Positions 36,057-44,367 of a stretch of DNA of 64,000 nt are shown piece by piece (positions within the stretch are counted from its first letter, which is position 1; every line of letters begins with the position of its first letter). Position numbers and translations under genes: made by a program. The stretch is from Solirubrobacter ginsenosidimutans (GTDB taxonomy: Bacteria > Actinomycetota > Thermoleophilia > Solirubrobacterales > Solirubrobacteraceae). The notes beneath the pieces were generated by a model. The model ran no database searches. It was given only the letters and a program-made list of their open reading frames with translations, and had not been told where the DNA came from. Location of the stretch: positions 1 to 64,000 of the forward strand of contig NZ_JAPDOD010000014.1 of assembly GCF_027587205.1 (NCBI RefSeq). Reading direction: 5' to 3'.

Positions 36057-36476
36057 TCAGGCGGCGCGGACGCGAGCGGCGGCGCGGGTGTCGAAGCGCT
36101 CGCGCGCCTCTTCGACCCGCTTGCCGTGCGTGAGCGACCACGAGCCGAGCGCCTTCAGCGGCGGGGCCATCGTGGCGCCCAGCGGCGACAGCGCGTACTC
36201 GACGCGCGGCGGCACCTCGGCGTGGACGCGGCGCACCAGCAGGCCGTCGCGCTCCATCGCGCGCAGCGTCTGCGTCAGCACCTTCTCCGATATCGGCGCG
36301 AGGTCCTCGAGCAGCTCGTGGTAACGACGGGTGCCGTCTCCGAGCGCCAGCAGGACGTCGACGGACCACTTCGAGCTCAGGAGCCCGATCGAATCGCGAA
36401 TCAGCCGTGCCGAGCGCGTCCGTTCAGTGATACGGCGCGCATGGGCGTGATCGGCGGCCACGGGCGGTGCGGTCAT
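36057..36476 (-). CDS. HxlR-family transcriptional regulator
   Basis: 139 aa from ATG 36476, with GGGGAG upstream. The winged helix is typical of HxlR: SSKWSVDVLLALGDGTRRYHELLEDLAPISEKVLTQTLRAMERDGLL, residues ~34-82 (S-K-W near its start). Members sense aldehydes, redox changes or other signals, some through a cysteine; none is present here. It is translationally coupled to the ECF sigma gene just upstream (ATGA overlap). Confidence 0.9.
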   Translation of the reverse strand: MTAPPVAADHAHARRITERTRSARLIRDSIGLLSSKWSVDVLLALGDGTRRYHELLEDLAPISEKVLTQTLRAMERDGLLVRRVHAEVPPRVEYALSPLGATMAPPLKALGSWSLTHGKRVEEARERFDTRAAARVRAA

Positions 36477-37033
36477 GCCTCTGCTCCCCTTAGCTTTAGT
36501 CCGAGCGCCCGCAGGGCGCGCGAGACGCGCAAGCGCGCGGCGTTCTGGCTGCATCCCAGTGCGCCGGCGACTTCTTCGTAGTCGAGCTGCTGGACGACCC
36601 GCAGCTCAAGGGCCTTGCGCTGCTCGGTCGGCAGCGCGCGCACCGCGTGCTGGAGCAGCGGCGCGAGCGAGGTCGCGAACATGCGCTCGTCGACCGCCTC
36701 GTAGTCCTCACACTCTGCCCATGCAGTGGGCATGCCGAGGCGCTCGCGCGCGGCGCTCTCGATGCGGTTGTGCTTGTGGTACTGGCGCAGCAGGTTGCGA
36801 GCGATCCCGAACAGCCAGGGCGCCCCCGAACCGTCGGCCATGTCCTTGAACCGCCGCGACGCGTGCCAGGCCTGCGCGAACGTCTCCGCCGTGAGGTCCA
36901 GCGCAGCCGTCTCCGAGCCCGTCTGTCGCATGAACCACGACCGCACCCACGCGGCATAGCGGTCGTAGAACTCGCGAAAAGCGAGGGGATCGTGTCTCGC
37001 CTCGGCGAGCAGATCTGCATCGGTTCTGATCAC
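36473..37033 (-). CDS. ECF RNA polymerase sigma factor
   Basis: 186 aa from GTG 37033. Region 2 is recognised by FYDRYAAWVRSWFMRQTG and TAETFAQAWHASRRF, with APWLFGIARNLLRQYHK; region 4 by LPTEQRKALELRVVQQLDYEEVAGALGCSQNAARLRVSRAL. No anti-sigma factor is adjacent, unlike most ECF genes; instead an HxlR regulator is co-translated. This pairing may let the regulator and sigma factor respond together. Confidence 0.9.
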   Translation of the reverse strand: MIRTDADLLAEARHDPLAFREFYDRYAAWVRSWFMRQTGSETAALDLTAETFAQAWHASRRFKDMADGSGAPWLFGIARNLLRQYHKHNRIESAARERLGMPTAWAECEDYEAVDERMFATSLAPLLQHAVRALPTEQRKALELRVVQQLDYEEVAGALGCSQNAARLRVSRALRALGLKLRGAEA

Positions 37034-37096
37034 GGGGTGCGTAGCGGCTCCAAGCGGTTCGCTACCAGATCATGACCCCAGCGCGGAGAGTGTGTC

Positions 37097-38761
37097 TTAA
37101 GTCCGTGTGTAGTCGGCGTTGGGTTCGATCGGACGGGCGAACACGCGTTCCAGCACGGGCTCGCCCTTTCCGTCCTCCGGCGGGATCGCTTTCTCGAGGA
37201 CGAAGGTGGCGCGCTTGCCCTCCAGCTCGAGCATCGCGATCTGGTTGTTGAACCACGGCTTCTCATGTGCGAGGCGCCAGCGGACCGGCGGATCGGCCAC
37301 GCCCGCGCGCTTGGCCAGCGCACGCGCCGTGCGGCCGGCACCGCGGGTCCAGGCGCCGAGGATGATCCGCCGCTCTTTGGTGTCCAGCGGGTTGCGGAAC
37401 GGCGAGCAGACCGCCTGCCAGACGCTCGACTGCACCCCGGACCCGGAGAGGAAGCCCACCTCGGCCAGGTAGGCGTGGTGGACGTCGCCGCTGAGCAGGC
37501 AGATCGTCGACGGTGCCGCCCCGCGGCGCCCGGCACCGACCTCGACCAGCAGGTCGCACATCCGCCGGAACGAGGCCTGGAAGGCGGGCCAGTGCTCGAG
37601 ATCGAGCTCCTGGCGAAGCTTCTCGGCGACGATCTTCACGCCCTTGCCCCATGCCCCATCGGCGACGACCTCGTTCCAGGCCTCCAGCCAGTGCAGCGCC
37701 GGGCCCATGAACATCGGCAGCGACGTCCCCAGCAGCAGGTGATCGACGCCGCCCGTCGCGTGCTCCTCGATCCAGCGCCACTCGTCGGGGTCGACCATGC
37801 TGCGCTTGCCCGGGTCGAGCACGCGGCCGGCGCGCGAGTCGATCATCACGACGCGCGCGGGGCCGATGTCGCGGCAGAAGCTCCAGCGCGTGCCCTCGAC
37901 CTCCTCATCGGCCTGCTTGGCGAAGGCGCGCAGCCGCGGCGTCGGGTCCTCGGCGGTGCGCAGGTGCTCGTAGAGCTCGAACTCCGCGCGCTCGACCGGC
38001 GAGAGGTTCCCGAGGTGCTGGTAGATCAGGTAGCTCTCGAACGCCGAGACGATGCGCTTGCGCCACCACGCCTTCTGGCGCATCTCCGTCACCCACTCGA
38101 TCGACGTGTTCCAGTCGTCGTGGACGTCGTGGTCGTCGAAGATCATCGCGCTGGGGATCGTCGAGAGCAGCCAGCGGATCACCGGCTCGCCCCACGCGGC
38201 GACGTAGAGCTGCACATAGTCGTCGTAGGAGACGACCATGTCGCCGCCGTCGAGGTGCCCCTCGAGCCCCGGATGGACCTCATCGGCGTAGACCTGGTCG
38301 CCGAGCAGCAGCAGCGCGTGCGGCCACTCCTCCGCCGGTGTCTTGGCCATCCGCAGCGCGAGCCCGCGCAGCGCGTCGACCTCGCGCCCGTCCGGGTGCT
38401 CGTCCTTGCGCAACGTGTGCGGCGGCTCGTGCGGCGCGGCGACGCGGCAGGAGCCGAAGACGATCCGGACGGGGTCGTGCGGCGTGTGGGTGCGCAGGAC
38501 CGAGGGCGGGAAGCGGCTCTCGGGCTCCGGCCAGACGACCTCGCCGTCGAGTGCGACCTCGTACGGCGTGGCGGTGTCCGGCGGCAGCTCGGTGACGTGG
38601 ATCAGCGCGTAGTGATGCCCCTCGACCGTGAAGGTGCGCTCAGTGGCCGCGCGACGGCCCTCCGGGCGCACCTCGACCGTGCCGGGCTCGCTCGTCTGCA
38701 CCCACACCGTGGCCTCGTCGGTCCCGGCGTGCCGCAGGAGCGGGCCCAGCACGAGCTTCAC
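37097..38761 (-). CDS. PhoD-like metallophosphatase (alkaline phosphatase D family)
   Basis: 554 aa. N-terminal fibronectin-like beta domain (residues ~1-95) followed by the metallophosphatase core: VFGSCR, LLLGDQVYADE, FDDHDVHDDWN, and SGDVHHAYLAEVGF, which provide metal ligands. Unlike secreted PhoD it has no signal peptide or Tat motif, so it is probably cytoplasmic. Substrate may be a phosphodiester. Its ATG overlaps the stop of fbiC, so they form one operon. Confidence 0.9.
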   Translation of the reverse strand: MKLVLGPLLRHAGTDEATVWVQTSEPGTVEVRPEGRRAATERTFTVEGHHYALIHVTELPPDTATPYEVALDGEVVWPEPESRFPPSVLRTHTPHDPVRIVFGSCRVAAPHEPPHTLRKDEHPDGREVDALRGLALRMAKTPAEEWPHALLLLGDQVYADEVHPGLEGHLDGGDMVVSYDDYVQLYVAAWGEPVIRWLLSTIPSAMIFDDHDVHDDWNTSIEWVTEMRQKAWWRKRIVSAFESYLIYQHLGNLSPVERAEFELYEHLRTAEDPTPRLRAFAKQADEEVEGTRWSFCRDIGPARVVMIDSRAGRVLDPGKRSMVDPDEWRWIEEHATGGVDHLLLGTSLPMFMGPALHWLEAWNEVVADGAWGKGVKIVAEKLRQELDLEHWPAFQASFRRMCDLLVEVGAGRRGAAPSTICLLSGDVHHAYLAEVGFLSGSGVQSSVWQAVCSPFRNPLDTKERRIILGAWTRGAGRTARALAKRAGVADPPVRWRLAHEKPWFNNQIAMLELEGKRATFVLEKAIPPEDGKGEPVLERVFARPIEPNADYTRT

Positions 38762-40908
38762 GCGGCGGCGGCCAGGTCGTAGTGCCTGCGGATCGAGTAC
38801 AGGGTCGTGCGCTCGGCCGCCGGGCGGCCGGCGCGGTGGGCGGCGGCGACGAGGTCGTCGGGATCGAGCTTGACGCCGTGGTCGGCGCCGGCCATGCGGC
38901 TGATCGACTCCTCCATCAGCGTGCCGCCGAGGTCATTGACGCCCCAGCGCAGGGCTTCGGTCGCGGCATCGAGGCCCATCTTGACCCAGCTCGCCTGCAG
39001 CGACGGGATCGTGCGGCCGAGCGCCAGGCGGAAGACCGCCGTGTGCTTGAGGTTCTCCTCGCGGGAGATCTCGGCGATGCCGTGCGTGCGGCCCAGCAGC
39101 GTCTGGAACGGGATGAAGCTCAGCGGCACGAACTCCGTGAAGCCGCCGGTCTTGTCCTGCAGCTCGCGGACGACCCGCATGTGCTCGGCCAGCTCCGCGG
39201 GGGTCTCGATGTGGCCGAACATCACGGTCACGGTCGAGCGCAGACCGACCTCGTGGGCGGCGGTGATGATCTCCACCCAGCGGGCGGCGGGCAGCTTGTT
39301 CGGGCTGATGCGCTGGCGGACGCCGTCGTGCAGGACCTCGGCGGCCGTGCCGGGCACGCTGCCCAGGCCGGCCTCGCGCAGCTGCTCGAAGATCGCGTGC
39401 GGGGTCTGACCGCTCACGTCCACCATGTGCGCGACCTCCATCGGGGAGTACGCGTGCAGGTGGATCTCCGGCGCGGTCTCCTTGGCCAGCCGCAGCCAGC
39501 CGAGGTAGTCCTCCAGGCCCCAGTCCGGGTGGATGCCCGACTGCATGCAGATCTCGGTCGCGCCGAAGGCCTGCGCGTCGTGGATCCGGCGGACGAAGTC
39601 GGCCTGGTTGTGCTCGTAGGCGTCCGGCGAGCGCTTGCCCACCCCGAAGCCGCAGAACGCGCAGCCCACCGTGCAGATGTTCGAGACGTTGATGTTGCGG
39701 TTGACGACGAACGTCACGAGGTCGCCCGCGAGCTCTTCCCGGAGCTCGTCCGCGGCCTGGCGCATGTCCTCGATCACCTCGGGACGGCTCTCGGCGAACA
39801 TCGCCTCAAGCTCCTCCGCCGTGAGCGGCTCGCCGTCGCGGGCGCGCTGGATCGAGTCGCTCGTCGTGCCGGCGTAGGTCTTGCGCGGCATGAACGAGCG
39901 GTACTTGGACTCGATCACGTCCAGGACGCGCGGCGCGATCCACTCGTCGGTCATGTACTGCGGGTAGACGCAGAGCCGCTCCGAGACCGCCGCGATCCCG
40001 GTCAGGCGCTCGCGCACCTGCTTCGGGCTCGGGAACGGGTGTTCGGGCGAGATGTGATCGCCGTTGGACGACAGGCCGCCGAGGTCGGTCGCGCCCGCCT
40101 GGACCAGCTCAGGCCACCAGTCCGCCAGGTTCGGCGGGATCTGGATGCCAATCTCGGGCATCAGGCGCCGGGTCTCCTTGACCAGGCGCTTCATGTCCTC
40201 GATGTTGACCGGGCACGCCCAGCTCGGGAGATCGCGGTGGGGCGAGTCGCTCAGGCCCGTGGCCCAGAAGCGCTCGGCCGCCTCGGTGGCGATCTCCGCC
40301 GGCTCCTCGCCGTAGTACTTCCGGTGCGGGACGTAGTTCTGGAGGATGATCTCCTGGATGTGCTCGTAGCCGGCGAGCGCCTCCAGCGAGGCCATCCGGT
40401 CCTCCTCGGACTCGCCGATGCCCACGAGGATCCCGGACGTGAAGGGGATTTTCAGCTCGCCCGCGGTCCGGATCGTCTCCAGCCGCACGGCGGGGTGCTT
40501 GGTGGGCGAGCCCTGGTGGGCGATCAGGTCCGCGTTGGTGGACTCGAGCATCAGGCCCTGGCTGGCCGTCACGGCCCGCAGGCGGGCGAGGTCGGTCGCG
40601 TCCAGCGTCCCGAGGTTCGTGTGCGGCAGCACGCCGCGTTCGAGCGCCTGTTCACACGCCCAGACGACGTAGGCGACGAAATCTTCGAAACCGAGCGCGT
40701 CCAGCTGAGGCTGGATGTTCGGTTTCTCGCCGGTCAGCACGAGCAGCTCCTTGACCCCGCGCCGCGCGGCGTGGTCGATCAGGCGCTCGACCTCCTCCGG
40801 CTGGTGCAGGTGAGGCTTGTGCGTCGCGAACGAGCAGTACTTGCAGTGGGCGCTGCACGTCCGCGAGAGCGAGAGCGTGACATTGCGCGAAAAAGTGACC
40901 CGGCGCAT
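38758..40908 (-). CDS. fbiC: FO synthase, fused CofG-CofH (two radical-SAM domains)
   Basis: 716 aa. Makes the deazaflavin FO from tyrosine and the pyrimidine-diamine intermediate of riboflavin synthesis. The N-terminal CofG half has the radical-SAM cluster motif Cys18-x3-Cys22-x2-Cys25 (CSAHCKYC); the C-terminal CofH half has CTVGCAFC starting near residue 413. Both [4Fe-4S] sites look intact. It is separate from cofDCE by ~9 kb. First gene of an operon with the PhoD-like phosphatase; 20 bp divergent from a lipoprotein gene. Confidence 0.96.
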   Translation of the reverse strand: MRRVTFSRNVTLSLSRTCSAHCKYCSFATHKPHLHQPEEVERLIDHAARRGVKELLVLTGEKPNIQPQLDALGFEDFVAYVVWACEQALERGVLPHTNLGTLDATDLARLRAVTASQGLMLESTNADLIAHQGSPTKHPAVRLETIRTAGELKIPFTSGILVGIGESEEDRMASLEALAGYEHIQEIILQNYVPHRKYYGEEPAEIATEAAERFWATGLSDSPHRDLPSWACPVNIEDMKRLVKETRRLMPEIGIQIPPNLADWWPELVQAGATDLGGLSSNGDHISPEHPFPSPKQVRERLTGIAAVSERLCVYPQYMTDEWIAPRVLDVIESKYRSFMPRKTYAGTTSDSIQRARDGEPLTAEELEAMFAESRPEVIEDMRQAADELREELAGDLVTFVVNRNINVSNICTVGCAFCGFGVGKRSPDAYEHNQADFVRRIHDAQAFGATEICMQSGIHPDWGLEDYLGWLRLAKETAPEIHLHAYSPMEVAHMVDVSGQTPHAIFEQLREAGLGSVPGTAAEVLHDGVRQRISPNKLPAARWVEIITAAHEVGLRSTVTVMFGHIETPAELAEHMRVVRELQDKTGGFTEFVPLSFIPFQTLLGRTHGIAEISREENLKHTAVFRLALGRTIPSLQASWVKMGLDAATEALRWGVNDLGGTLMEESISRMAGADHGVKLDPDDLVAAAHRAGRPAAERTTLYSIRRHYDLAAAA

Positions 40909-40928
40909 CCATTCGCCACGATACCGGT

Positions 40929-41483
40929 GTGAGATCGCCGGCCATCCTCCTCGCCCTCGCCCTGGCCCTAACGGGTTGCGGCGGCATCCAGTCCACGTCC
41001 TCCTTCGGCGACGTGCCGCTCGTGCTCGGCGACACGCCGGGCGCCGACGAGGCGGGCGTCTTCCTCGCCACCGCGCGCGGCTACGACGAAGCCGAGGGCG
41101 TGACGCTGAACGTCGCGCGCTCCGGCGACGCGGACTTCCGCCTCGTCAGCACGCCCCCGCGCGGCTGCGTGGTCGTGATGGCGATCGTGCGCCCGGCCAA
41201 GCTCGTGCTCTGCGCCGACGAGGTCACGCTGCAGGACGAGCGCCCGAAGGTGCTGGCGGTCGTCCGCGCCCTGTCGCGGGGCTACACGCAGGCGCAGCTG
41301 GAGCCCGACGAGGCCGTCTCGGCGATGACGGGCCAGGTTCCCGGTCTCGACCGCGACCAGCTGTCAACCGAGCTCGACAAGGTCGCGCCGACGTGGACGG
41401 CGGGCGCGCCGTACTTCGGAGAGCTGAGCGCCGGCCCGGGACGCGACCCGACGGTCGTCCCGGACGCGCGCAAAGAGAACTAG
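40929..41483 (+). CDS. Short lipoprotein related to NMT1/THI5-type substrate-binding proteins
   Basis: 184 aa from GTG 40929. Signal peptide with lipobox LTGC (ALALALTGCGG). The mature start (LVLGDTPGADEAGVFLATARGYDEAEGVTLNV) matches the opening of NMT1/THI5-like binding proteins (proteins for pyrimidine, nitrate or sulfonate uptake). The protein is about half the usual ~320 aa, so only the first lobe is present. No permease or ATPase genes are near. It may bind a small molecule without transport, or be a shortened relic. Confidence 0.75.
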   Translation: MRSPAILLALALALTGCGGIQSTSSFGDVPLVLGDTPGADEAGVFLATARGYDEAEGVTLNVARSGDADFRLVSTPPRGCVVVMAIVRPAKLVLCADEVTLQDERPKVLAVVRALSRGYTQAQLEPDEAVSAMTGQVPGLDRDQLSTELDKVAPTWTAGAPYFGELSAGPGRDPTVVPDARKEN

Positions 41484-41487
41484 CGGG

Positions 41488-41847
41488 TTATTGCGCGCGG
41501 AGCTTGCGGAACTCTTGCCGCACGGACTCCGGGCGGCCCCACATCTGGACCACTTCGACGCGGCCTTCGCGGACCTCGCGCAGGACCAGCTCGCCGGAGA
41601 TCCCGGAGTCGTCGAGCAGCTTCAGCGTGCCCCACACGACCTCGGCCGCCGCGGCATGGCCGAAGTGGTGGGCGACGTTGAGGTGGAAATGCCAGTCGTG
41701 GTGCGAATACGGCTGCGCGTTGCACGTCACGAGCAGCGAGGCGGCGTCGATGTAGCGGTCCTCTTGGACGCGCAGATCGAGCTCCAGGTCGGTCCAATCC
41801 GACGGGAGCGCGTCCAGAATTTCGTGAAACTCTTCGGCAAGCGGCAT
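41488..41847 (-). CDS. Hypothetical protein, 119 aa
   Basis: From ATG 41847. A soluble alpha/beta protein with a histidine-rich middle (YSHHDWHFHLNVAHHFGHAA) and conserved-looking WGTLKLLDDSG and VQMWGRPESVRQEFRKLRA tail. The histidines could bind metal, but no known motif is matched. 4 bp from the convergent lipoprotein gene and 20 bp from a divergent small gene. Confidence 0.65.
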   Translation of the reverse strand: MPLAEEFHEILDALPSDWTDLELDLRVQEDRYIDAASLLVTCNAQPYSHHDWHFHLNVAHHFGHAAAAEVVWGTLKLLDDSGISGELVLREVREGRVEVVQMWGRPESVRQEFRKLRAQ

Positions 41848-41867
41848 GATGGCGTCAAAGAGCGTAC

Positions 41868-42047
41868 ATGGCCGATCAGATCCCCTATGACCTCGAGGGT
41901 CTCCTCGCGTTGCTCGAGCGGCTCGACGGCGCGGAGGAGGCGGCGGTCGCGCGTGCGGCGCCCGAGGGCGGAGTGTCACGCGAGCGCGTGCTCGACGAGC
42001 TCTCGCGCGAGGTCACGCGGCGGCTCGCCCGCCTCGAAGAGCGCTAA
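41868..42047 (+). CDS. Small acidic helical protein, 59 aa
   Basis: ATG 41868 to TAA 42045-42047. Sequence MADQIPYDLEGLLALLERLD, then a short A/E/R-rich linker and a helical ending ELSREVTRRLARLEER. It is strongly charged with a heptad-like pattern, suggesting one or two amphipathic helices. It is 10 bp ahead of ygfZ on the same strand and is probably co-transcribed. No family is recognised. Confidence 0.6.
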   Translation: MADQIPYDLEGLLALLERLDGAEEAAVARAAPEGGVSRERVLDELSREVTRRLARLEER

Positions 42048-42057
42048 TGTTTCGTGA

Positions 42058-42942
42058 GTGACCACCGGCACCTTCGTCGTCGACCGCTCTGAACGCGGGA
42101 AGCTCGCGCTGACGGGCGCTGAAGCCAAGGATTTCCTCCACGGCCAGGTGACCAACGACATCCTCGGCCTGACCCCGGGCCACGGGTGTTACGCGGCGTT
42201 TCTCACCCACAAGGGCAAGATGCTCGGGGACATGCGGGTCTTCGACCTGGGCGATGAGCTGCTGCTCGACTGCGAGCGGGTGGCGCTGCAGGAGCTCTTC
42301 AACATGATCAGCCGCTACAAGCTCGGCCGCGACGTCGAGTTGCACAAGCGGACGCTGCAGCTGGGGCTGCTGTCGGTCATCGGGCCGGACGCCCCGCCGC
42401 TGGTGTCAGAGCGCGAGCACGACAACGCGCGGGTCACGCTCGGGGGCGCTCCGGTCGTCGCGGTGCGCACCGACGTCGGCGTCGACCTGTTCTTCGCGCC
42501 CGAGGACCGTGACGCGGTTCGCGCGGCGCTCCCGTTCCAGGACGGCGACGAAACGTCCGCCGAAGTGGTGCGGGTCGAGCACGGCCGCCCGCGCTACGGG
42601 GTCGATCTCGACGACACCGTGATCCCCCAGGAAGCGGGCCTCAACGAGCGCGCGGTCTCCTTCACCAAGGGCTGTTACGTGGGTCAGGAGACGGTCGCGC
42701 GCCTGTACTACCGCGGCAAGCCGAACCGCCGCCTGCTCGGCCTGCGACTGAGCGAGCCGGTCGAACCGGGGACGGAACTGACGCTGGGTGAGAAGGTCGT
42801 CGGCAAGGTCGGCTCGGTCGTCGTCTCACCCGCCCATGGACCGATCGCGCTCGCCCTCGTGCGCCGCGAAGCGAACCCCGGCGACCGGGTCGCATTGAAG
42901 GGTTCGACGGCACTCATCGTCGACGTCCCGTTCGAGCGGTAA
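42058..42942 (+). CDS. ygfZ: Folate-binding protein YgfZ (GcvT-like)
   Basis: 294 aa from GTG 42058. The GcvT-like tetrahydrofolate fold is recognised by LHGQVTNDI near the start and the YgfZ signature KGCYVGQE at residues ~203-210, whose cysteine is the family's conserved thiol. YgfZ proteins support assembly or repair of Fe-S clusters, for which the two radical-SAM domains of FbiC would be clients. Preceded by a coupled small ORF. Confidence 0.94.
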   Translation: MTTGTFVVDRSERGKLALTGAEAKDFLHGQVTNDILGLTPGHGCYAAFLTHKGKMLGDMRVFDLGDELLLDCERVALQELFNMISRYKLGRDVELHKRTLQLGLLSVIGPDAPPLVSEREHDNARVTLGGAPVVAVRTDVGVDLFFAPEDRDAVRAALPFQDGDETSAEVVRVEHGRPRYGVDLDDTVIPQEAGLNERAVSFTKGCYVGQETVARLYYRGKPNRRLLGLRLSEPVEPGTELTLGEKVVGKVGSVVVSPAHGPIALALVRREANPGDRVALKGSTALIVDVPFER

Positions 42943-42984
42943 AGTCGGTCATGCACTAACAGTTCGGACCGAAGGGGGCAGCCC

Positions 42985-43470
42985 ATGGCCGCTCACGTGA
43001 TCGTGCTCGCCAACCGCACCGCCGCGACGCCGGAGGTCATCCAGGCGCTCGTGCACCGCGGCGAGAAGGGGCCGATTCACGCGACCTTGGTCATGCCGGC
43101 CGCCGGGCCGGGCAGCGTCGCCCGCGCCGAATGCAAGTCCCGCCTGGACGCCGCCCTGGACGCCTGGCGTGCTGCCGGCATCGAGCGTTGCGAGGGCTTC
43201 GTCTGCGACCCCGTGCCGCTGGAGGCGCTCGCCGAAGTCTGGGACCCGCTGCGCCACGACGAGGTGATCGTGGCGACCCTGCCGGGCCAGTCCTCGAAGT
43301 GGGTGCGCGGGGATCTCCCCCACGCCGTCGCCCGCTACACCGGCGTGTCGGTCACGCACGTGGTCGCCCACGACCCGGACGTGGTGCCGGAGGTCACGCC
43401 GGCGCCGGTCCACGAGCGCGCGCCGCTCGGCCCGCTCACCGTGCTCGCCTGGGGCGGCAAGCGGGCCTAG
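42985..43470 (+). CDS. Universal-stress-like alpha/beta protein, 161 aa
   Basis: ATG 42985 with a GGGGG stretch upstream. The pattern HVIVLANRTAATPEVIQAL, LDAWRAAGIERCEGFVCDPVPLEAL, DEVIVATLPGQSSKWVRGDLPHAVARYTGVSVTHV matches a USP-like fold seen in many actinobacterial proteins. No nucleotide-binding GxxGx9GS motif is present. Its stop TAG shares CTAG with the convergent VOC gene. Confidence 0.7.
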   Translation: MAAHVIVLANRTAATPEVIQALVHRGEKGPIHATLVMPAAGPGSVARAECKSRLDAALDAWRAAGIERCEGFVCDPVPLEALAEVWDPLRHDEVIVATLPGQSSKWVRGDLPHAVARYTGVSVTHVVAHDPDVVPEVTPAPVHERAPLGPLTVLAWGGKRA

Positions 43471-43805
43471 TCGGCCGACTGGTCCATGACGTAGAGCATC
43501 GCGCCGCCCGGGTCCTGGTAGGTGGCCAGGAATCCGCCTGGGATTTCTGACGGCTCCTCGATCGCGACGAGATTGTCCGGCCGGGCGGCGTGGAAGCGCT
43601 CGACGCTGTCGACGACGAAGAGCGGGCCGCACGGCGCATCGGGGTCGTTGGCGTCGAGCATCAGTTGGACGTCGGTGCCCGGCAGCGACAGGGCGACGGT
43701 CGCATCGCCTTCGCGCCAGACCTCGGTGAAGCCGAGAGCGTCGCGGTAGAGGGCGAGCGACGCCTTCAGGTCGGAGGTCGGCGTGAACAGGAACTCGAGC
43801 TTCAT
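43467..43805 (-). CDS. VOC-family (glyoxalase/dioxygenase fold) protein, 112 aa
   Basis: A single VOC unit: KLEFLFTPTSDLKASLALYRDALGF at the start and FLATYQDPGGAMLYVMDQ at the end, the usual beta-alpha-beta-beta-beta signature. Metal ligands of true glyoxalases (H/E) are only partly present, so it may act as a binding or resistance protein. Divergent from a TetR regulator with a shared operator candidate, which suggests regulation by it. Confidence 0.82.
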   Translation of the reverse strand: MKLEFLFTPTSDLKASLALYRDALGFTEVWREGDATVALSLPGTDVQLMLDANDPDAPCGPLFVVDSVERFHAARPDNLVAIEEPSEIPGGFLATYQDPGGAMLYVMDQSAD

Positions 43806-43843
43806 GGCCCATCCTTCCGCGTCGTAACTGGATTCGCTTAGAG

Positions 43844-43858
43844 CATAACGGCATTATG
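43844..43858. promoter_or_regulatory. Candidate TetR operator
   Basis: CATAA-CGGCA-TTATG, a perfect 5-bp inverted repeat with 5-bp spacer, sits 5 bp before the TetR start (43864) and 38 bp before the divergent VOC start (43805). Fits a site that controls both genes. Confidence 0.4.
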
Positions 43859-43863
43859 TGCGC

Positions 43864-44367
43864 ATGCGCCAGTGGATTCCGGTATCGACGTCCCCGAAGG
43901 GCCGGCTCGCGCTCGCCGCGGTCAAGGCGTTCGGGGCGCGACCATTCGACGCGGTCACCGTCGGTGAGCTGTCGGCTGCGGCGAACGTCACCACGGGCGC
44001 GCTCTACCACCATTTCGGCAGCAAGCTCGGGCTCTATGCCTTCGTGCGAGACGACGTCGAACGGCGTCTGTTGGACCGCATGGAGGGCGCGGTCGCGGCG
44101 GCCGGGGACGATCGCGCGGCGGCCGTCAAGGGCGCGCTGGTCGTCGGCTTGGACTTCGCGGTGCGTGAGGGGTTCACCCACATCCTCGGTGACCCCCCGG
44201 CGGGGGCGGGCGGCGATCGGCTGGCCGAGATGCTCACCGCAAGCCTGAGCACGGCTCCGCCGCTGCTCGGACGCGTGCTCGCGGCGGCGTGGCGGGCGGC
44301 GCTGGCCGCGGTGGCCGAAGGTGCCGAGCCGGAGCAGGCTCGCGCCGCCCTCCTCGCGTTGGCTTAG
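43864..44367 (+). CDS. TetR/AcrR-family transcriptional regulator
   Basis: 167 aa from ATG 43864. N-terminal helix-turn-helix: LALAAVKAFGARPFDAVTVGELSAAANVTTGALYHHFGSKLGLYAFV, the standard TetR DNA-binding unit. C-terminal helical domain with ligand pocket unknown. It is unusually short at the C-terminus. Its last bases overlap the convergent histidine kinase gene. Confidence 0.92.
   Translation: MRQWIPVSTSPKGRLALAAVKAFGARPFDAVTVGELSAAANVTTGALYHHFGSKLGLYAFVRDDVERRLLDRMEGAVAAAGDDRAAAVKGALVVGLDFAVREGFTHILGDPPAGAGGDRLAEMLTASLSTAPPLLGRVLAAAWRAALAAVAEGAEPEQARAALLALA

Noticed and set aside
35648..36133. Plus-strand 161-aa frame after the Sco1-like gene
   Set aside because: Low complexity, no ribosome-binding site, runs into the HxlR gene on the other strand.
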